64,000 bases of DNA, taken from the NCBI RefSeq assembly GCF_014201515.1, contig NZ_JACHEQ010000009.1:56701-120700 (forward strand). The letters are read 5' to 3'. The notes under the pieces were generated by a model. It made no database searches, was not told the DNA's origin, and saw only the letters and a list, made by a program, of their open reading frames with translations. Positions 8,162 through 16,511 of this stretch are shown here, one piece after another (the stretch's first letter is position 1; each line of letters opens with the position of its first letter). This stretch comes from Anoxybacillus mongoliensis. GTDB taxonomy: Bacteria; Bacillota; Bacilli; Bacillales; Anoxybacillaceae. The position numbers and the translations under genes are program-made.

Positions 8162-8285
8162 AAAAAAAGAACACGCTCTCTATGAGCGTGTCCGAACAAA
8201 CAAAAACGACGGAAACCCTACCTCTCTTCCGTCCTTACAGCTCCGAAGCTGTGCCAGTGAGAATTTGTTTTGTTGCATATAAAAA
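8162..8285 (-). ncRNA. Candidate structured RNA with its own terminator, between cspB and glnA
   Basis: Reading the minus strand from 8285, an A/C-rich AACAAAACAAA arm can pair with TTTGTTTGTT further on, enclosing two hairpins. One is ACAGCT-TCGG-AGCTGT and the other has GACGGAA and TTCCGTC arms. A strong terminator follows (ACACGCTC/GAGCGTGT, 8191-8171, then seven Ts). It lies between the cspB terminator and the glnA promoter and has no coding potential I can see. I matched it to no riboswitch consensus I know. It could be a small RNA or a processed cspB 3' end. Confidence 0.4.
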
Positions 8286-8312
8286 CGGGATCTCACGAAA
8301 AGCGAGATCCCG
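8281..8312 (-). terminator. Terminator of cspB
   Basis: CGGGATCTC (8312-8304 on the minus strand) pairs with GAGATCCCG (8294-8286), followed by TTTTTATATG. It lies 14 bases after the cspB stop codon. Confidence 0.88.
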
Positions 8313-8325
8313 TACGTTTGACTAT

Positions 8326-8526
8326 TTATGCTTTTTGGACGTTTGCCGCTTGCGGCCCACGGTTACCATTCACGATGTCAAATGTTACTTTTTCGCCTTC
8401 TTCCAACGTTTTGAATCCAGTACCTTGGATCGCTGTGAAGTGAACGAATACGTCTGTACCTCCGTCCGTCTCAATGAATCCAAAACCTTTTTCTGCGTTA
8501 AACCATTTTACTTTACCTGTGTTCAT
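8326..8526 (-). CDS. cspB: Cold shock protein CspB
   Basis: The 66-residue product is full length for the family and starts [13 protein letters not shown]1 (KGFGFIE, residues 13-19) and RNP2 (VFVHF, about 26-30) carry the aromatic residues that bind single-stranded RNA and DNA. The start at 8526 follows TTGGAGGAATTTCAC; a longer in-frame reading upstream lacks a ribosome binding site. The roughly 100-base A/T-rich leader contains the inverted repeat CAATTTTTAAAATTG, possibly part of a thermosensitive leader. It acts as a nucleic-acid chaperone in cold or stationary phase. Confidence 0.96.
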   Translation of the reverse strand: MNTGKVKWFNAEKGFGFIETDGGTDVFVHFTAIQGTGFKTLEEGEKVTFDIVNGNRGPQAANVQKA

Positions 8527-8715
8527 GTGAAATTCCTCCAAAACAATTTTAAAAATTGACCACCGTTTCATTACTCATAAAACAAAAGCTACACTTCTGT
8601 CAAGTCCTTATAAGATGAACCCGACAAAGGTGCAACTTATAACGATCATTGATATAACGAACGAAATGGTACTTCTTAAGTATATAGGCTTAAAAACAAA
8701 AAGTCAAATGTTTTT

Positions 8716-9276
8716 TTATTTTTCTTTCCATTTGATACTGCAACCGATGCTTGGCTTTTGTTCTTTCGGAACAGGTTTACCTAATAGCAATGCGTCTAAA
8801 GCTGATCGAATCGAAGAACCTGTAACCGGGATTCCGTTACCTGGTCGGGAATCATCGAGTTGACCACGGTAAACACATTGTAGTTCACCATTAAATATGT
8901 AGAAATCCGGTGTACATGCAGCTTGATATGCTTTCGCTACTTCTTGTGTCTCGTCAAATAAATACGGAAACGGATATCCAAACTGTTCAGCTACCTCTTT
9001 CATTTTTTCAGGGGAATCATCTGGGTATTTTTCAATATCGTTTGAATTGATCGCAATAAACGAAACTCCTTTTGGTTGATAATCATTAGCTAAACGAACA
9101 AGTTCTTCTTGAACATGTTTTACAAATGGGCAATGGTTGCAAATAAACATAATTACCGTCGCAATATCCGATTTGACATCTTCCAGACGAACGGTTTGTC
9201 CGTTGATGACGTTAACAAGCTCAAACGATGGCGCTTTTTCCCCTAACGGAAACATATTTGATTCAACAGCTGGCAT
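8716..9276 (-). CDS. Thioredoxin-like (AhpC/TSA or redoxin) family protein
   Basis: The ATG at 9276 is preferred because GAAAGGGTGATTTCT precedes it; an upstream ATG at 9300 would overlap that site. The 186-residue product has the thioredoxin fold with the active-site CNHCPF motif (about residue 45), followed by the cis-proline region ACTPDFYIF. Proteins of this CxxC type reduce disulfides or peroxides, and the substrate is unknown. It has no signal peptide, so it is cytoplasmic. The 143-base gap to cspB shows no gene. Confidence 0.85.
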   Translation of the reverse strand: MPAVESNMFPLGEKAPSFELVNVINGQTVRLEDVKSDIATVIMFICNHCPFVKHVQEELVRLANDYQPKGVSFIAINSNDIEKYPDDSPEKMKEVAEQFGYPFPYLFDETQEVAKAYQAACTPDFYIFNGELQCVYRGQLDDSRPGNGIPVTGSSIRSALDALLLGKPVPKEQKPSIGCSIKWKEK

Positions 9277-9332
9277 AGAAATCACCCTTTCTCTTTTCAT
9301 TCATTTACTATTATAGCAAAATGTACACATAT

Positions 9333-9363
9333 CAAAAAATAAGCGAGACTTAAGCCCGCTTAT
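9333..9363 (-). terminator. Terminator of the U32 gene
   Basis: ATAAGCG (9339-9345) pairs with CGCTTAT (9357-9363), followed on the minus strand by TTTTTTGATATG. It overlaps the U32 stop codon. Confidence 0.75.
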
Positions 9364-11825
9364 TTTTTGATTAGCTGTCCGCGTGTGACACCAAGTTGAT
9401 TAATGGCTTTTAGTGTACGCCATACGCTTGTACCGCTTCGTTTGCCCTCAAGCGCTTCACGATATAAACTGACGACTTCTTCTACTTTTTTCGGCGACTC
9501 TTCCAAAAATTCAATACGATATGAACGAACACCGAGCGATAAAAAGTTCGGAATGTATTCGGCACCAGATTGCTCGATCGCATTGTACACCGTATTGCGG
9601 CAGCCGATATCGACACGAACAGGATGAAGCATACCGATACGATCTCGCAAGGAGACACGATGTTTTTCACATGGTCGTCCACAGTTTGTAAAATCGGTTC
9701 CTTCACTTAAAAATGTACAATATACACAATGTTCAGTATGGAACATCGGCAAGTGTTGATGAATAACAATTTCAATATGTTCGGTTGGTGCCGCTTCAAG
9801 TAAATCCATCATTTGTTGGATGTTTAAATCGTATGAAGGGGTAATACGATCAAGCCCTTGCGATAAAAACAATTGCGTAGCCAGATGGTTTGAAACATTA
9901 AGTGAAAAATCACCAATTAACGTTTGCTCAACTAATTGACTCGTATAATATTGTACCGCTCCTAAACTACGCACTAAAATGGCATCTGGCTCGGCTTTTA
10001 AAATTCCTCTCAAAATTCCATTTTCTCCAGGCATATGAATGCGCGGAGTGGCTAAAGCAATTGGCTTATTTGCAGCTCGTGCCATCTGTACAGCTTTCGG
10101 ATAATCGGTTGTAAATTCGAAATCCGCATACACCATTTCTACATCCGTATCACATGCCGCTTCAACTTGTTCAAGCGTACGGCAAAGCGCCATTAAAGAA
10201 GGATTCTCTGCTCGTTGTTTTTGTCGATAAGGAGATGCCAAATCAACTGCTCGTTTCATATATACCCGTGGACGTTGCCGTTGTTGAATGAGTTGTTCAA
10301 CAGCTTGTCTTCTCATTCGGTTTAATTCTTTAACAGGAAGAATCACATTACCTGTAATATGCATGTGAACATCTTTTAGTTCAAAAATTGTTCCCCCTAA
10401 TCTTCCAAATTGCTCTTTTATAAAGTCTAATGTTAGTGGTCGCTTTTGAGCAACATCTAACAACTGATCAGATTGAACGATTACTTCATTGCCTGTCGTT
10501 TCATCGCGCCATGTTGAAATGAGCGGTTTTCCTGCTTCACCGTACACACGCACAGTTAGCGGAAACAACTGATATGGTCGCTCGGTTTCAAATGTTTTAC
10601 GCAAACGACGATCAAGCTCTTGGTCACTTGTTTTCCAAATGCGATCTCCGACACGTACGCGTGTTAAATTAACGTCATGTCGACCAGGGATGATTTCAAC
10701 AAGCCCTTTTTCGACTTCCCCCTTGACTTTTTTTCCGTGTTTTCGTAAGTCATACACGCGACCGCCTTCTTCTTTTTCTTCTGGGCGGCCTGCATCAAAG
10801 ACGATGCCATCCCCACGTTTTAACGGGGCTTGCAGTTCACATAAAACCCCGTCTTTTAATACTTTTTTGACCGTCCCAAGAAATACGCCACGGCTTTTCG
10901 GGAATGTTCCGTCAACAAGCTGTTTGTTGTTCGTTCCTTTTAAAAAGCCATGTGTAAATCCACGACTAAAACTTTGTTGAAGTTCACGTATTTCCTCTGG
11001 TGAAGGAGTATAATGGCGGCCTGCTAAATATTCATCAATCGCTTTTCGGTATTTGCTGACAACATTCGCTACATATTCTGGGGATTTTAATCGTCCTTCG
11101 ATTTTAAATGTGCTTACTCCTGCCTCAATGAGCTCCGGGACGAGATCAAGAGCAGCTAAATCTTTTGGTGAAAGTAAATAAGCTACGTTTCCCATTTCTT
11201 TTTGTTCGCCATCAACAATTAAATCGTATGGAAGACGACAAGCTTGGGCGCACTCGCCACGATTAGCAGAACGCCCACCCCACATTTCCGATGTTAAACA
11301 TTGTCCAGAATATGATACACAAAGCGCTCCGTGAACAAAAACTTCTAACGGCACATTTGTTTTCTCAGCAATTTTTTGGATGTGTGTTAAATTATTTTCA
11401 CGACCGAGCACCACCACTTCCAAGTTATAAGGCTTCAAAAACTCGACCGCTTCCGGCGATGTAACAGTCATTTGCGTTGATCCGTGAATTGGAAAATCAG
11501 GTGACATATCACGAATGAGTTGAACAAGTCCTAAATCTTGTACGATCAGTGCATCTACCCCTGCATCTATACATGCTTCAACGAGCTGTTTTGCTTCTTT
11601 TAGCTCATTTTCAAAAACTAAAATATTAAAAGTGACATATCCGCGAACATTGTATTTATGCAAATAACCCATGATATCCTTTAATTCTTCCATGCGAAAA
11701 TTTTTTGCCCGTACACGCGCATTATATTTATCGACACCAAAATAAACGGCGTCTGCTCCATTGGCAACAGCAGCACGAAGACAATCCCAATCTCCCGCTG
11801 GCGCTAACAGTTCAATTTTTCTCAC
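9360..11825 (-). CDS. U32 family peptidase-like protein, RlhA type (23S rRNA hydroxylation candidate)
   Basis: The 821-residue protein opens with the U32 signature IELLAPAGDWDCLRAAV and has the conserved cysteine block from VSYSGQC to RGECAQACRLPYD near residues 165-200. A DUF3656-like middle domain follows, then a second TIM-barrel-like half ending with another cysteine set (HCVYC, FTNCGRPC). This two-part length matches E. coli RlhA, which is needed for hydroxylation of 23S rRNA C2501 and uses iron-sulfur chemistry, rather than the roughly 420-residue YrrO pair. The peptidase name is historical. The RNA role is inference by family. Confidence 0.85.
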   Translation of the reverse strand: MRKIELLAPAGDWDCLRAAVANGADAVYFGVDKYNARVRAKNFRMEELKDIMGYLHKYNVRGYVTFNILVFENELKEAKQLVEACIDAGVDALIVQDLGLVQLIRDMSPDFPIHGSTQMTVTSPEAVEFLKPYNLEVVVLGRENNLTHIQKIAEKTNVPLEVFVHGALCVSYSGQCLTSEMWGGRSANRGECAQACRLPYDLIVDGEQKEMGNVAYLLSPKDLAALDLVPELIEAGVSTFKIEGRLKSPEYVANVVSKYRKAIDEYLAGRHYTPSPEEIRELQQSFSRGFTHGFLKGTNNKQLVDGTFPKSRGVFLGTVKKVLKDGVLCELQAPLKRGDGIVFDAGRPEEKEEGGRVYDLRKHGKKVKGEVEKGLVEIIPGRHDVNLTRVRVGDRIWKTSDQELDRRLRKTFETERPYQLFPLTVRVYGEAGKPLISTWRDETTGNEVIVQSDQLLDVAQKRPLTLDFIKEQFGRLGGTIFELKDVHMHITGNVILPVKELNRMRRQAVEQLIQQRQRPRVYMKRAVDLASPYRQKQRAENPSLMALCRTLEQVEAACDTDVEMVYADFEFTTDYPKAVQMARAANKPIALATPRIHMPGENGILRGILKAEPDAILVRSLGAVQYYTSQLVEQTLIGDFSLNVSNHLATQLFLSQGLDRITPSYDLNIQQMMDLLEAAPTEHIEIVIHQHLPMFHTEHCVYCTFLSEGTDFTNCGRPCEKHRVSLRDRIGMLHPVRVDIGCRNTVYNAIEQSGAEYIPNFLSLGVRSYRIEFLEESPKKVEEVVSLYREALEGKRSGTSVWRTLKAINQLGVTRGQLIKK

Positions 11826-11896
11826 AGCTAGTCAACCTCTCTATTTTTTATCATGAACAACAATATATTACCGAATATAAGTGGCTTTTGCCAACA

Positions 11897-11925
11897 AAGA
11901 AAAAGACCTGAACACGCAGGTCTTT
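11897..11925 (-). terminator. Terminator of the GntR-ABC operon
   Basis: AAAGACCTG (11902-11910) pairs with CAGGTCTTT (11917-11925), a 9-bp stem followed by TTTCTTTG on the minus strand. Confidence 0.8.
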
Positions 11926-13832
11926 TAATTAATGAATGAAGGTACAAGATGTTTTGAAAATGACTGGATGTCAATGCGACCATTTTTATAGTAAATGCCT
12001 ACGATATAATTTTCTTCCCCAATACCAGCCATTTGTAAACATTGTTCGACTTTCCTCTTATCACGAACGATCATTTTTGCTTTTTCATGTTCAAGCATTT
12101 CTGGTGTCCATTCAAACAGTGGGATTTTTTTTGTGTTTTGAATAATTTTCACTTCAACGACATCATCAGCTGTTACTCTCGCTTTTTGCAATAGTCCTCG
12201 CTGTTGCAGCCATTGCTCGATGAGATGGTACGATTTTTTCCATTCAATGCTATCCTCGTGGTACTTTTCATATGCTATGTTAATCGTTCCCCAACTTTGA
12301 TATCCTGCTTCTCCATTAAACGTTTCATTTAAAAGTTGTTGCCGCAAGACAGTTAAAAACGACTCGATATCAGCTCGATCTTGCAATCGAACAAATTTAT
12401 CTTCCGAACCAATTTTAATTTGTAAAGTGTCTTCAAAATTCGTCTTACGTAAAATCGGATAATGATTTTTTTTGAACTCGATTGAATTAAAAATAGGCGC
12501 ATAAAATTGATTGTATATATTTAATGAAACTGTATATTCTCGAACAATCCGATCGCCATTTTTTAAGTCATAACCAATCACAACGTTCCGTCTCTCGTTG
12601 ACTGGATATGTTTGATGTTCAATAAGGTGTTGATGAAATAAATAAATATTCTTTATATTTTCCTTTTCATAGTAAAAGGCATTTTCCCTATCTATTTCAT
12701 CGCTTTCAAAAAAGTATATATGGTCACCGAAATATGCTCGTTCAATTTCGTTTAATGACGGTTGGTACGTCTTATATCCAAATAGATCAAATGCAAATAA
12801 TAAGCCAACGATACTCATAAATACGACATACCCCACGTATGCTCTCCAACGACTAAATACACGCCACGTTTTCGCTAAAATCATGTGAGCGATGATGTAA
12901 CCAACTAATGATGAAAATACGTATCCAAAAATCACCCATCTCATCTTTTGTTGCATCTGTCCAAAATATGCTCCGCCGACAAGCATAACACAAAACGTGA
13001 AACCGTATGTAAATACTGGTCGGAGTGGACGAAAGACAATTGCATCCGTTGCCATTTCAACATGTCTTTTTTTGTACAACCATATACTAAGTCCATAAAA
13101 CATAAAAGTGAGCACGGTATATATCAATATTTCGAGCGGTTGGATTCGTTCTGTTTCCCAATTTAGTGCTTGAATAAAAGGAATCATTTCATTTAAGCTG
13201 GAAGATAAATAATATTCGTATGCAAAGCCGTACAAAAAATATTTCAAATTAAATATGAGTAAAATAAATATTCCAGCAGGGAAGAAAAAGAGAACGTAAG
13301 CAAACATGCCTTGTAAAATGGACATGCCAGTGAGCATCCCAACAAACACAGCTCCAGAAAATAATAATAAATTCATCGTAACGGTACTAACAAACCAAAT
13401 AGCTACATGTTTCAATGAATATAAAGAAATTGGGAGAAACGGTTTCATTACTATTAAACATCCTGCAATGAGTGTAATGGGCACGATAAGCACGATCATC
13501 CCAACGATAATGTGTTGAAGAAACAACCCTTCTCGTTTAATTGGTAGACTATGCATGTAGTCAGCCGATAGCTTTACTTGCATATAACGAAATAAAAAAA
13601 TAGCGAGCAAAATAGGGAGTGTGAACATAAGGGAAAACTGAATTGGACTCCCGATATCAAATATACGGCCTGTTTGATGATGCATAAGCCAGTCTTTGTT
13701 TTCGCTCATCATAAACATATGGATAGGCAAAGCAAAAAATAAACCGATGAAATATATAAGTGAGACCCATCCAACGTTACGAATAATTTGAGTAAATATT
13801 CCACGATTAAATAAGAATGTTTTCAATGGCAT
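11925..13832 (-). CDS. Large ABC transporter permease (YtrC/D-like)
   Basis: The 635-residue protein has an N-terminal half with about ten hydrophobic segments (roughly residues 20-370). The soluble C-terminal region of about 260 residues is probably extracytoplasmic. It overlaps the ATPase gene by 26 bases, so the two are co-translated. Bacillus operons of GntR regulator, ATPase and large permease respond to cell-wall antibiotics or acetoin. That role is plausible here but unproven. No Cys or enzyme motif stands out in the C-terminal domain. Confidence 0.82.
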   Translation of the reverse strand: MPLKTFLFNRGIFTQIIRNVGWVSLIYFIGLFFALPIHMFMMSENKDWLMHHQTGRIFDIGSPIQFSLMFTLPILLAIFLFRYMQVKLSADYMHSLPIKREGLFLQHIIVGMIVLIVPITLIAGCLIVMKPFLPISLYSLKHVAIWFVSTVTMNLLLFSGAVFVGMLTGMSILQGMFAYVLFFFPAGIFILLIFNLKYFLYGFAYEYYLSSSLNEMIPFIQALNWETERIQPLEILIYTVLTFMFYGLSIWLYKKRHVEMATDAIVFRPLRPVFTYGFTFCVMLVGGAYFGQMQQKMRWVIFGYVFSSLVGYIIAHMILAKTWRVFSRWRAYVGYVVFMSIVGLLFAFDLFGYKTYQPSLNEIERAYFGDHIYFFESDEIDRENAFYYEKENIKNIYLFHQHLIEHQTYPVNERRNVVIGYDLKNGDRIVREYTVSLNIYNQFYAPIFNSIEFKKNHYPILRKTNFEDTLQIKIGSEDKFVRLQDRADIESFLTVLRQQLLNETFNGEAGYQSWGTINIAYEKYHEDSIEWKKSYHLIEQWLQQRGLLQKARVTADDVVEVKIIQNTKKIPLFEWTPEMLEHEKAKMIVRDKRKVEQCLQMAGIGEENYIVGIYYKNGRIDIQSFSKHLVPSFIN

Positions 13833-14706
13833 ATCCTTTCCCCCCCATTTCGTAAATAAATATTTCTTCTAACGTTAGTGGTAATAAATCAAATAAAATT
13901 GGATCATGTTTTTGAATATGAGCAATAATTTCTTCTTCTTTTCCACGTACGATACAAAGCAAAACGCTACCACGATATTCTTTATAAATAACATCCATCT
14001 GTTGAAAGAAAGAAGAGGGAGCTTGCCCATGAAATGCCACTTGAACTTTATGAATATTGGTTTTTAAATTATCTATCTCTTTTTCAATGATGAGCGAACC
14101 GTGATGTAGTATACCGATACGATCACATAAATCTTCTACTTCAAATAAGTTGTGCGAGGAAATAACAACGGTCATTTCCCTTTCCGCTACGTCCTGAAAT
14201 AAAATGTTTTTCACTTTTTGTCTCATCACAGCATCTAGCCCATCAAGAGGCTCATCTAAAATAAGCACATCAGGCATTGCAGAAAATGTTAACCAAAATG
14301 CGACTTGGCGTTGCATCCCTTTGGACATCCGATGTATTTTTTGATTCATGTTAATTGGAAATAGCTCTTGCATTTTGTAAAAACGTTCTTCGTTCCATTT
14401 TGGATATATATGACGATAAAAGTCCGCCATTTGTCGAATTGTTGTATGTGGGAAGAAATAAAGCGCATCAGGTAAAAAAATGATTCGTTCTTTTTGCTTG
14501 ATGTTTTCGAAAATTGGCTCACCATCAATAGTAATCGTTCCTTTGTTTTGTTTATAAATACCCGCAATCATTTTCATCAGTGTTGTTTTTCCAGCACCAT
14601 TTGATCCAAGTAATCCATAAATCGACCCTTTTGGGACGGAAAATGTCACATCTTTAATCGCCTCTAATTCTCCAAATCGCTTGCTTACATGATTAATTTG
14701 AATCAA
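13807..14706 (-). CDS. ABC transporter ATP-binding protein (YtrB-like)
   Basis: TTG at 14706 is chosen because GGAGAGGAAA sits directly upstream and the next residues (IQINHVSKRFG) are the usual ATPase N-terminus. That gives 299 residues and a 14-base overlap with the GntR gene. Walker A GSNGAGKTT (about residue 35), a weak signature (MSKGMQRQ), Walker B VLILDEPLDGLD and the SSHNLFE switch are present. The partner permease overlaps at the 3' end. The serine-poor signature (SKGM) is common in the YtrB group. Confidence 0.88.
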   Translation of the reverse strand: MIQINHVSKRFGELEAIKDVTFSVPKGSIYGLLGSNGAGKTTLMKMIAGIYKQNKGTITIDGEPIFENIKQKERIIFLPDALYFFPHTTIRQMADFYRHIYPKWNEERFYKMQELFPINMNQKIHRMSKGMQRQVAFWLTFSAMPDVLILDEPLDGLDAVMRQKVKNILFQDVAEREMTVVISSHNLFEVEDLCDRIGILHHGSLIIEKEIDNLKTNIHKVQVAFHGQAPSSFFQQMDVIYKEYRGSVLLCIVRGKEEEIIAHIQKHDPILFDLLPLTLEEIFIYEMGGKGYAIENILI

Positions 14707-15088
14707 TTTCCTCTCCTCCTCGTATCGCACGTTCGGCGCGTTCAACAATCGAAAAGATTTGCTCCTTTTTTAACCCGATATAAAATGCTTCCTGACATAG
14801 TTTAAGTATATTTTCCTCTAGTTGTTTGACTTTTTCATCGTAAATCGCCTCTTTTTTGTTGGCGACGAAACTTCCTTTACCCGGAATAGAGTAAATATAC
14901 CCTTCCCTTTCTAACTCTCGATATGCTTTTTGAATCGTATTTGGATTAATGGTTAATTGTTTCGCTAGCAAGCGAACAGATGGTAGCTGTTCATCAGGTT
15001 TCAGCACATCGTGAATAATCATTTCTTTCGTTTTTTCAATCAGTTGTTCATAAATCGGTTTTCGACTTCGTAAATCAAGATCGAACAT
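14693..15088 (-). CDS. GntR-family transcriptional regulator, YtrA subfamily
   Basis: The 131-residue protein has the winged-helix GntR domain at residues 8-75, with the characteristic LPSVRLLAKQLTINPNT helix-turn-helix. Only a short helical C-terminal tail follows for dimerisation, the size of YtrA-type repressors. The ATG follows a GGAAAGGGGGGG ribosome binding site. A near-perfect inverted repeat over its own promoter suggests autorepression. It is the first gene of the operon with an ATPase and a permease. Confidence 0.9.
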   Translation of the reverse strand: MFDLDLRSRKPIYEQLIEKTKEMIIHDVLKPDEQLPSVRLLAKQLTINPNTIQKAYRELEREGYIYSIPGKGSFVANKKEAIYDEKVKQLEENILKLCQEAFYIGLKKEQIFSIVERAERAIRGGEEIDSN

Positions 15089-15125
15089 ATCGCCCCCCCT
15101 TTCCTTTTCCGTACTAACTGTAATA

Positions 15126-15159
15126 ACTGTATTATATTAAATAGTACAGTTGTTGTAAA
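15126..15159 (-). promoter_or_regulatory. Promoter and GntR operator of the gntR-ABC operon
   Basis: On the minus strand TTTACA (15159-15154) and TATAAT (15136-15131) are 17 bases apart. The inverted repeat ACTGTACTAT-N5-ATAATACAGT (15150-15126) has 9 of 10 positions symmetric and covers the spacer and the -10 box, which is well placed for repression by the adjacent YtrA-type protein. Confidence 0.75.
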
Positions 15160-15169
15160 TATTTTTTTA

Positions 15170-15202
15170 AAAATTAAAAAGCCGCCCAAAAGGCAGCTTT
15201 TA
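15170..15202 (-). terminator. Terminator of the NosL-like gene
   Basis: GCTGCC pairs with GGCGGC (one G-T pair), flanked by A and T runs; TTTTTAATTTTT follows on the minus strand. Confidence 0.7.
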
Positions 15203-15865
15203 ATTATGGCTATGTCCATCGTTGTTCATATTTCCATCTTGATGACCATCTTGTTGCATATTGTCGCCATGGCCGTGACTTTGTCCGTCGTTTTTATTTT
15301 GCATCATTTGTTTCTTTTTCATATAACGCTCGTGAGCGACTTTGTCAACATCTTCCCATGATACAATCATTGCATTCGATTGTTCACTTATAAATTTATC
15401 AGCATCTTCTCTCTTTGCAAAAAACGCATATCCGTAGTTCATCGGTGTTTTAATATCTGCTTTCACTACTGTCGCGTTTTGTAATTCAATCCATTCTAAT
15501 GTATTGTAATCACGTACATATTTTTTAGTAGCTTCACCGTGATCGCGTTCATAGTTAAATAAACATCCGATGTCATCAAAAAACAATACGTCACCGTTTT
15601 CAGTTGCAGATTTGGTAGTAAATTTTCCAAGCTCGTGTTCTTTTGGATACACTTTCATATTACAAAATACGCACATAGTGTTTTCATCTGGCTCAGCCAT
15701 TGCTGCTTTCGTAAATACGTCTTCTTCATTTGACTGTTCCTTGTTTTGTTCTGTTTGCTTTTCCTCTGCTTGTTTTGTTTCTTCTTTCTTTTCCTCCGCC
15801 TGATTGTTACATCCTGCTAGAGCGAAGAAAAGTGCACCGATTAACAGTACGATCCATTTTTTCAT
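15200..15865 (-). CDS. NosL-like lipoprotein, putative copper chaperone
   Basis: The 221-residue product has a lipoprotein signal with lipobox LAGC (Cys about 19) and a charged Lys/Glu/Gln linker. A NosL-type domain follows with MCVFCNMKVYP near residue 65, whose CxxCxM could bind Cu(I). The last 30 residues are rich in His, Asp, Asn and Gly, a likely extra metal-binding tail. NosL proteins serve nitrous oxide reductase, but no nos genes are near, so a general copper role for oxidases outside the membrane is an alternative. It stands alone, with its own terminator. Confidence 0.8.
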   Translation of the reverse strand: MKKWIVLLIGALFFALAGCNNQAEEKKEETKQAEEKQTEQNKEQSNEEDVFTKAAMAEPDENTMCVFCNMKVYPKEHELGKFTTKSATENGDVLFFDDIGCLFNYERDHGEATKKYVRDYNTLEWIELQNATVVKADIKTPMNYGYAFFAKREDADKFISEQSNAMIVSWEDVDKVAHERYMKKKQMMQNKNDGQSHGHGDNMQQDGHQDGNMNNDGHSHN

Positions 15866-15952
15866 TACTAACGATCCCCCTCATTTTCATTCAATCCGTA
15901 AGCTAGTATAGTACATAATTGTGAAATTTATTTGAGAAGGCTGTGTAAAAAA

Positions 15953-15980
15953 TGAAAAAAAAGCGGCATTACACCGCTTT
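15953..15980 (-). terminator. Terminator of the DUF6501-like gene
   Basis: AAGCGG (15961-15966) pairs with CCGCTT (15974-15979), followed by a T-run on the minus strand. Confidence 0.75.
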
Positions 15981-16178
15981 TTCTGTAAAATAATGCTTAT
16001 AATATCCACCGACTTTGCCACGGTTATCGATAATAAAATAAAAATCATCTGTTTCATTTTTTACTTCATACTCTTTGCCTGGTGTCAATACGTTATGTAC
16101 AATGTACTTTTCTGCATTCGTATGGTTACATACAACTATTTTAATCGTTGGACGCTCATGCCAGTTCAAATGAATCAT
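15969..16178 (-). CDS. Small conserved protein, DUF6501-like
   Basis: The 69-residue protein starts MIHLNWHERP behind AAGGAGGAAATC and continues through an NVLTPGKEYEVKNET stretch and an FYFIIDNRGKVGGYY core. This pattern is conserved in Bacillaceae as DUF6501. A small beta-barrel is likely. It has no signal peptide, so it is cytoplasmic. The next gene upstream, 15 bases away on the same strand, is probably co-transcribed. Function is unknown. Confidence 0.8.
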   Translation of the reverse strand: MIHLNWHERPTIKIVVCNHTNAEKYIVHNVLTPGKEYEVKNETDDFYFIIDNRGKVGGYYKHYFTEKAV

Positions 16179-16193
16179 CAGCGATTTCCTCCT

Positions 16194-16397
16194 TCAAGAA
16201 CCTTTATATTTATTTAAAAATTTAGCAAGTTCATGTAGCGCTTGCAATACTGCTAAATGTTTATCGTTTCCGCTCGCTTGTGCTGTGGCCACATCTTTAA
16301 ACTTAGCGTGCGCTTCGTATGATCCGTTCTTTTTGTACACATCTACTCGCACGGTTCCTCTCGGATGCGGAACGATAAAAAATTCCATTTGCTTCAT
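16194..16397 (-). CDS. Small conserved hypothetical protein (67 aa)
   Basis: ATG at 16397 has GGTGGGGAGAAT upstream. The 67-residue product begins MKQMEFFIVPHPRGTVRVD, predicts three beta strands and one C-terminal amphipathic helix, and has no Cys or signal peptide. It lies 15 bases before the DUF6501-like gene, in the same direction. I do not recognise the family. Good ribosome binding site and operon position support a real gene. Confidence 0.65.
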   Translation of the reverse strand: MKQMEFFIVPHPRGTVRVDVYKKNGSYEAHAKFKDVATAQASGNDKHLAVLQALHELAKFLNKYKGS

Positions 16398-16511
16398 TTT
16401 ATTCTCCCCACCTTCAAATCAAGCGTTTATTTAATTTAATAATAGTAGAAAATACGTTAGTTTGAAAGCATTGTTTTGCGTGGAGAGAAAAAAGATAGAA
16501 CATCCACATTT

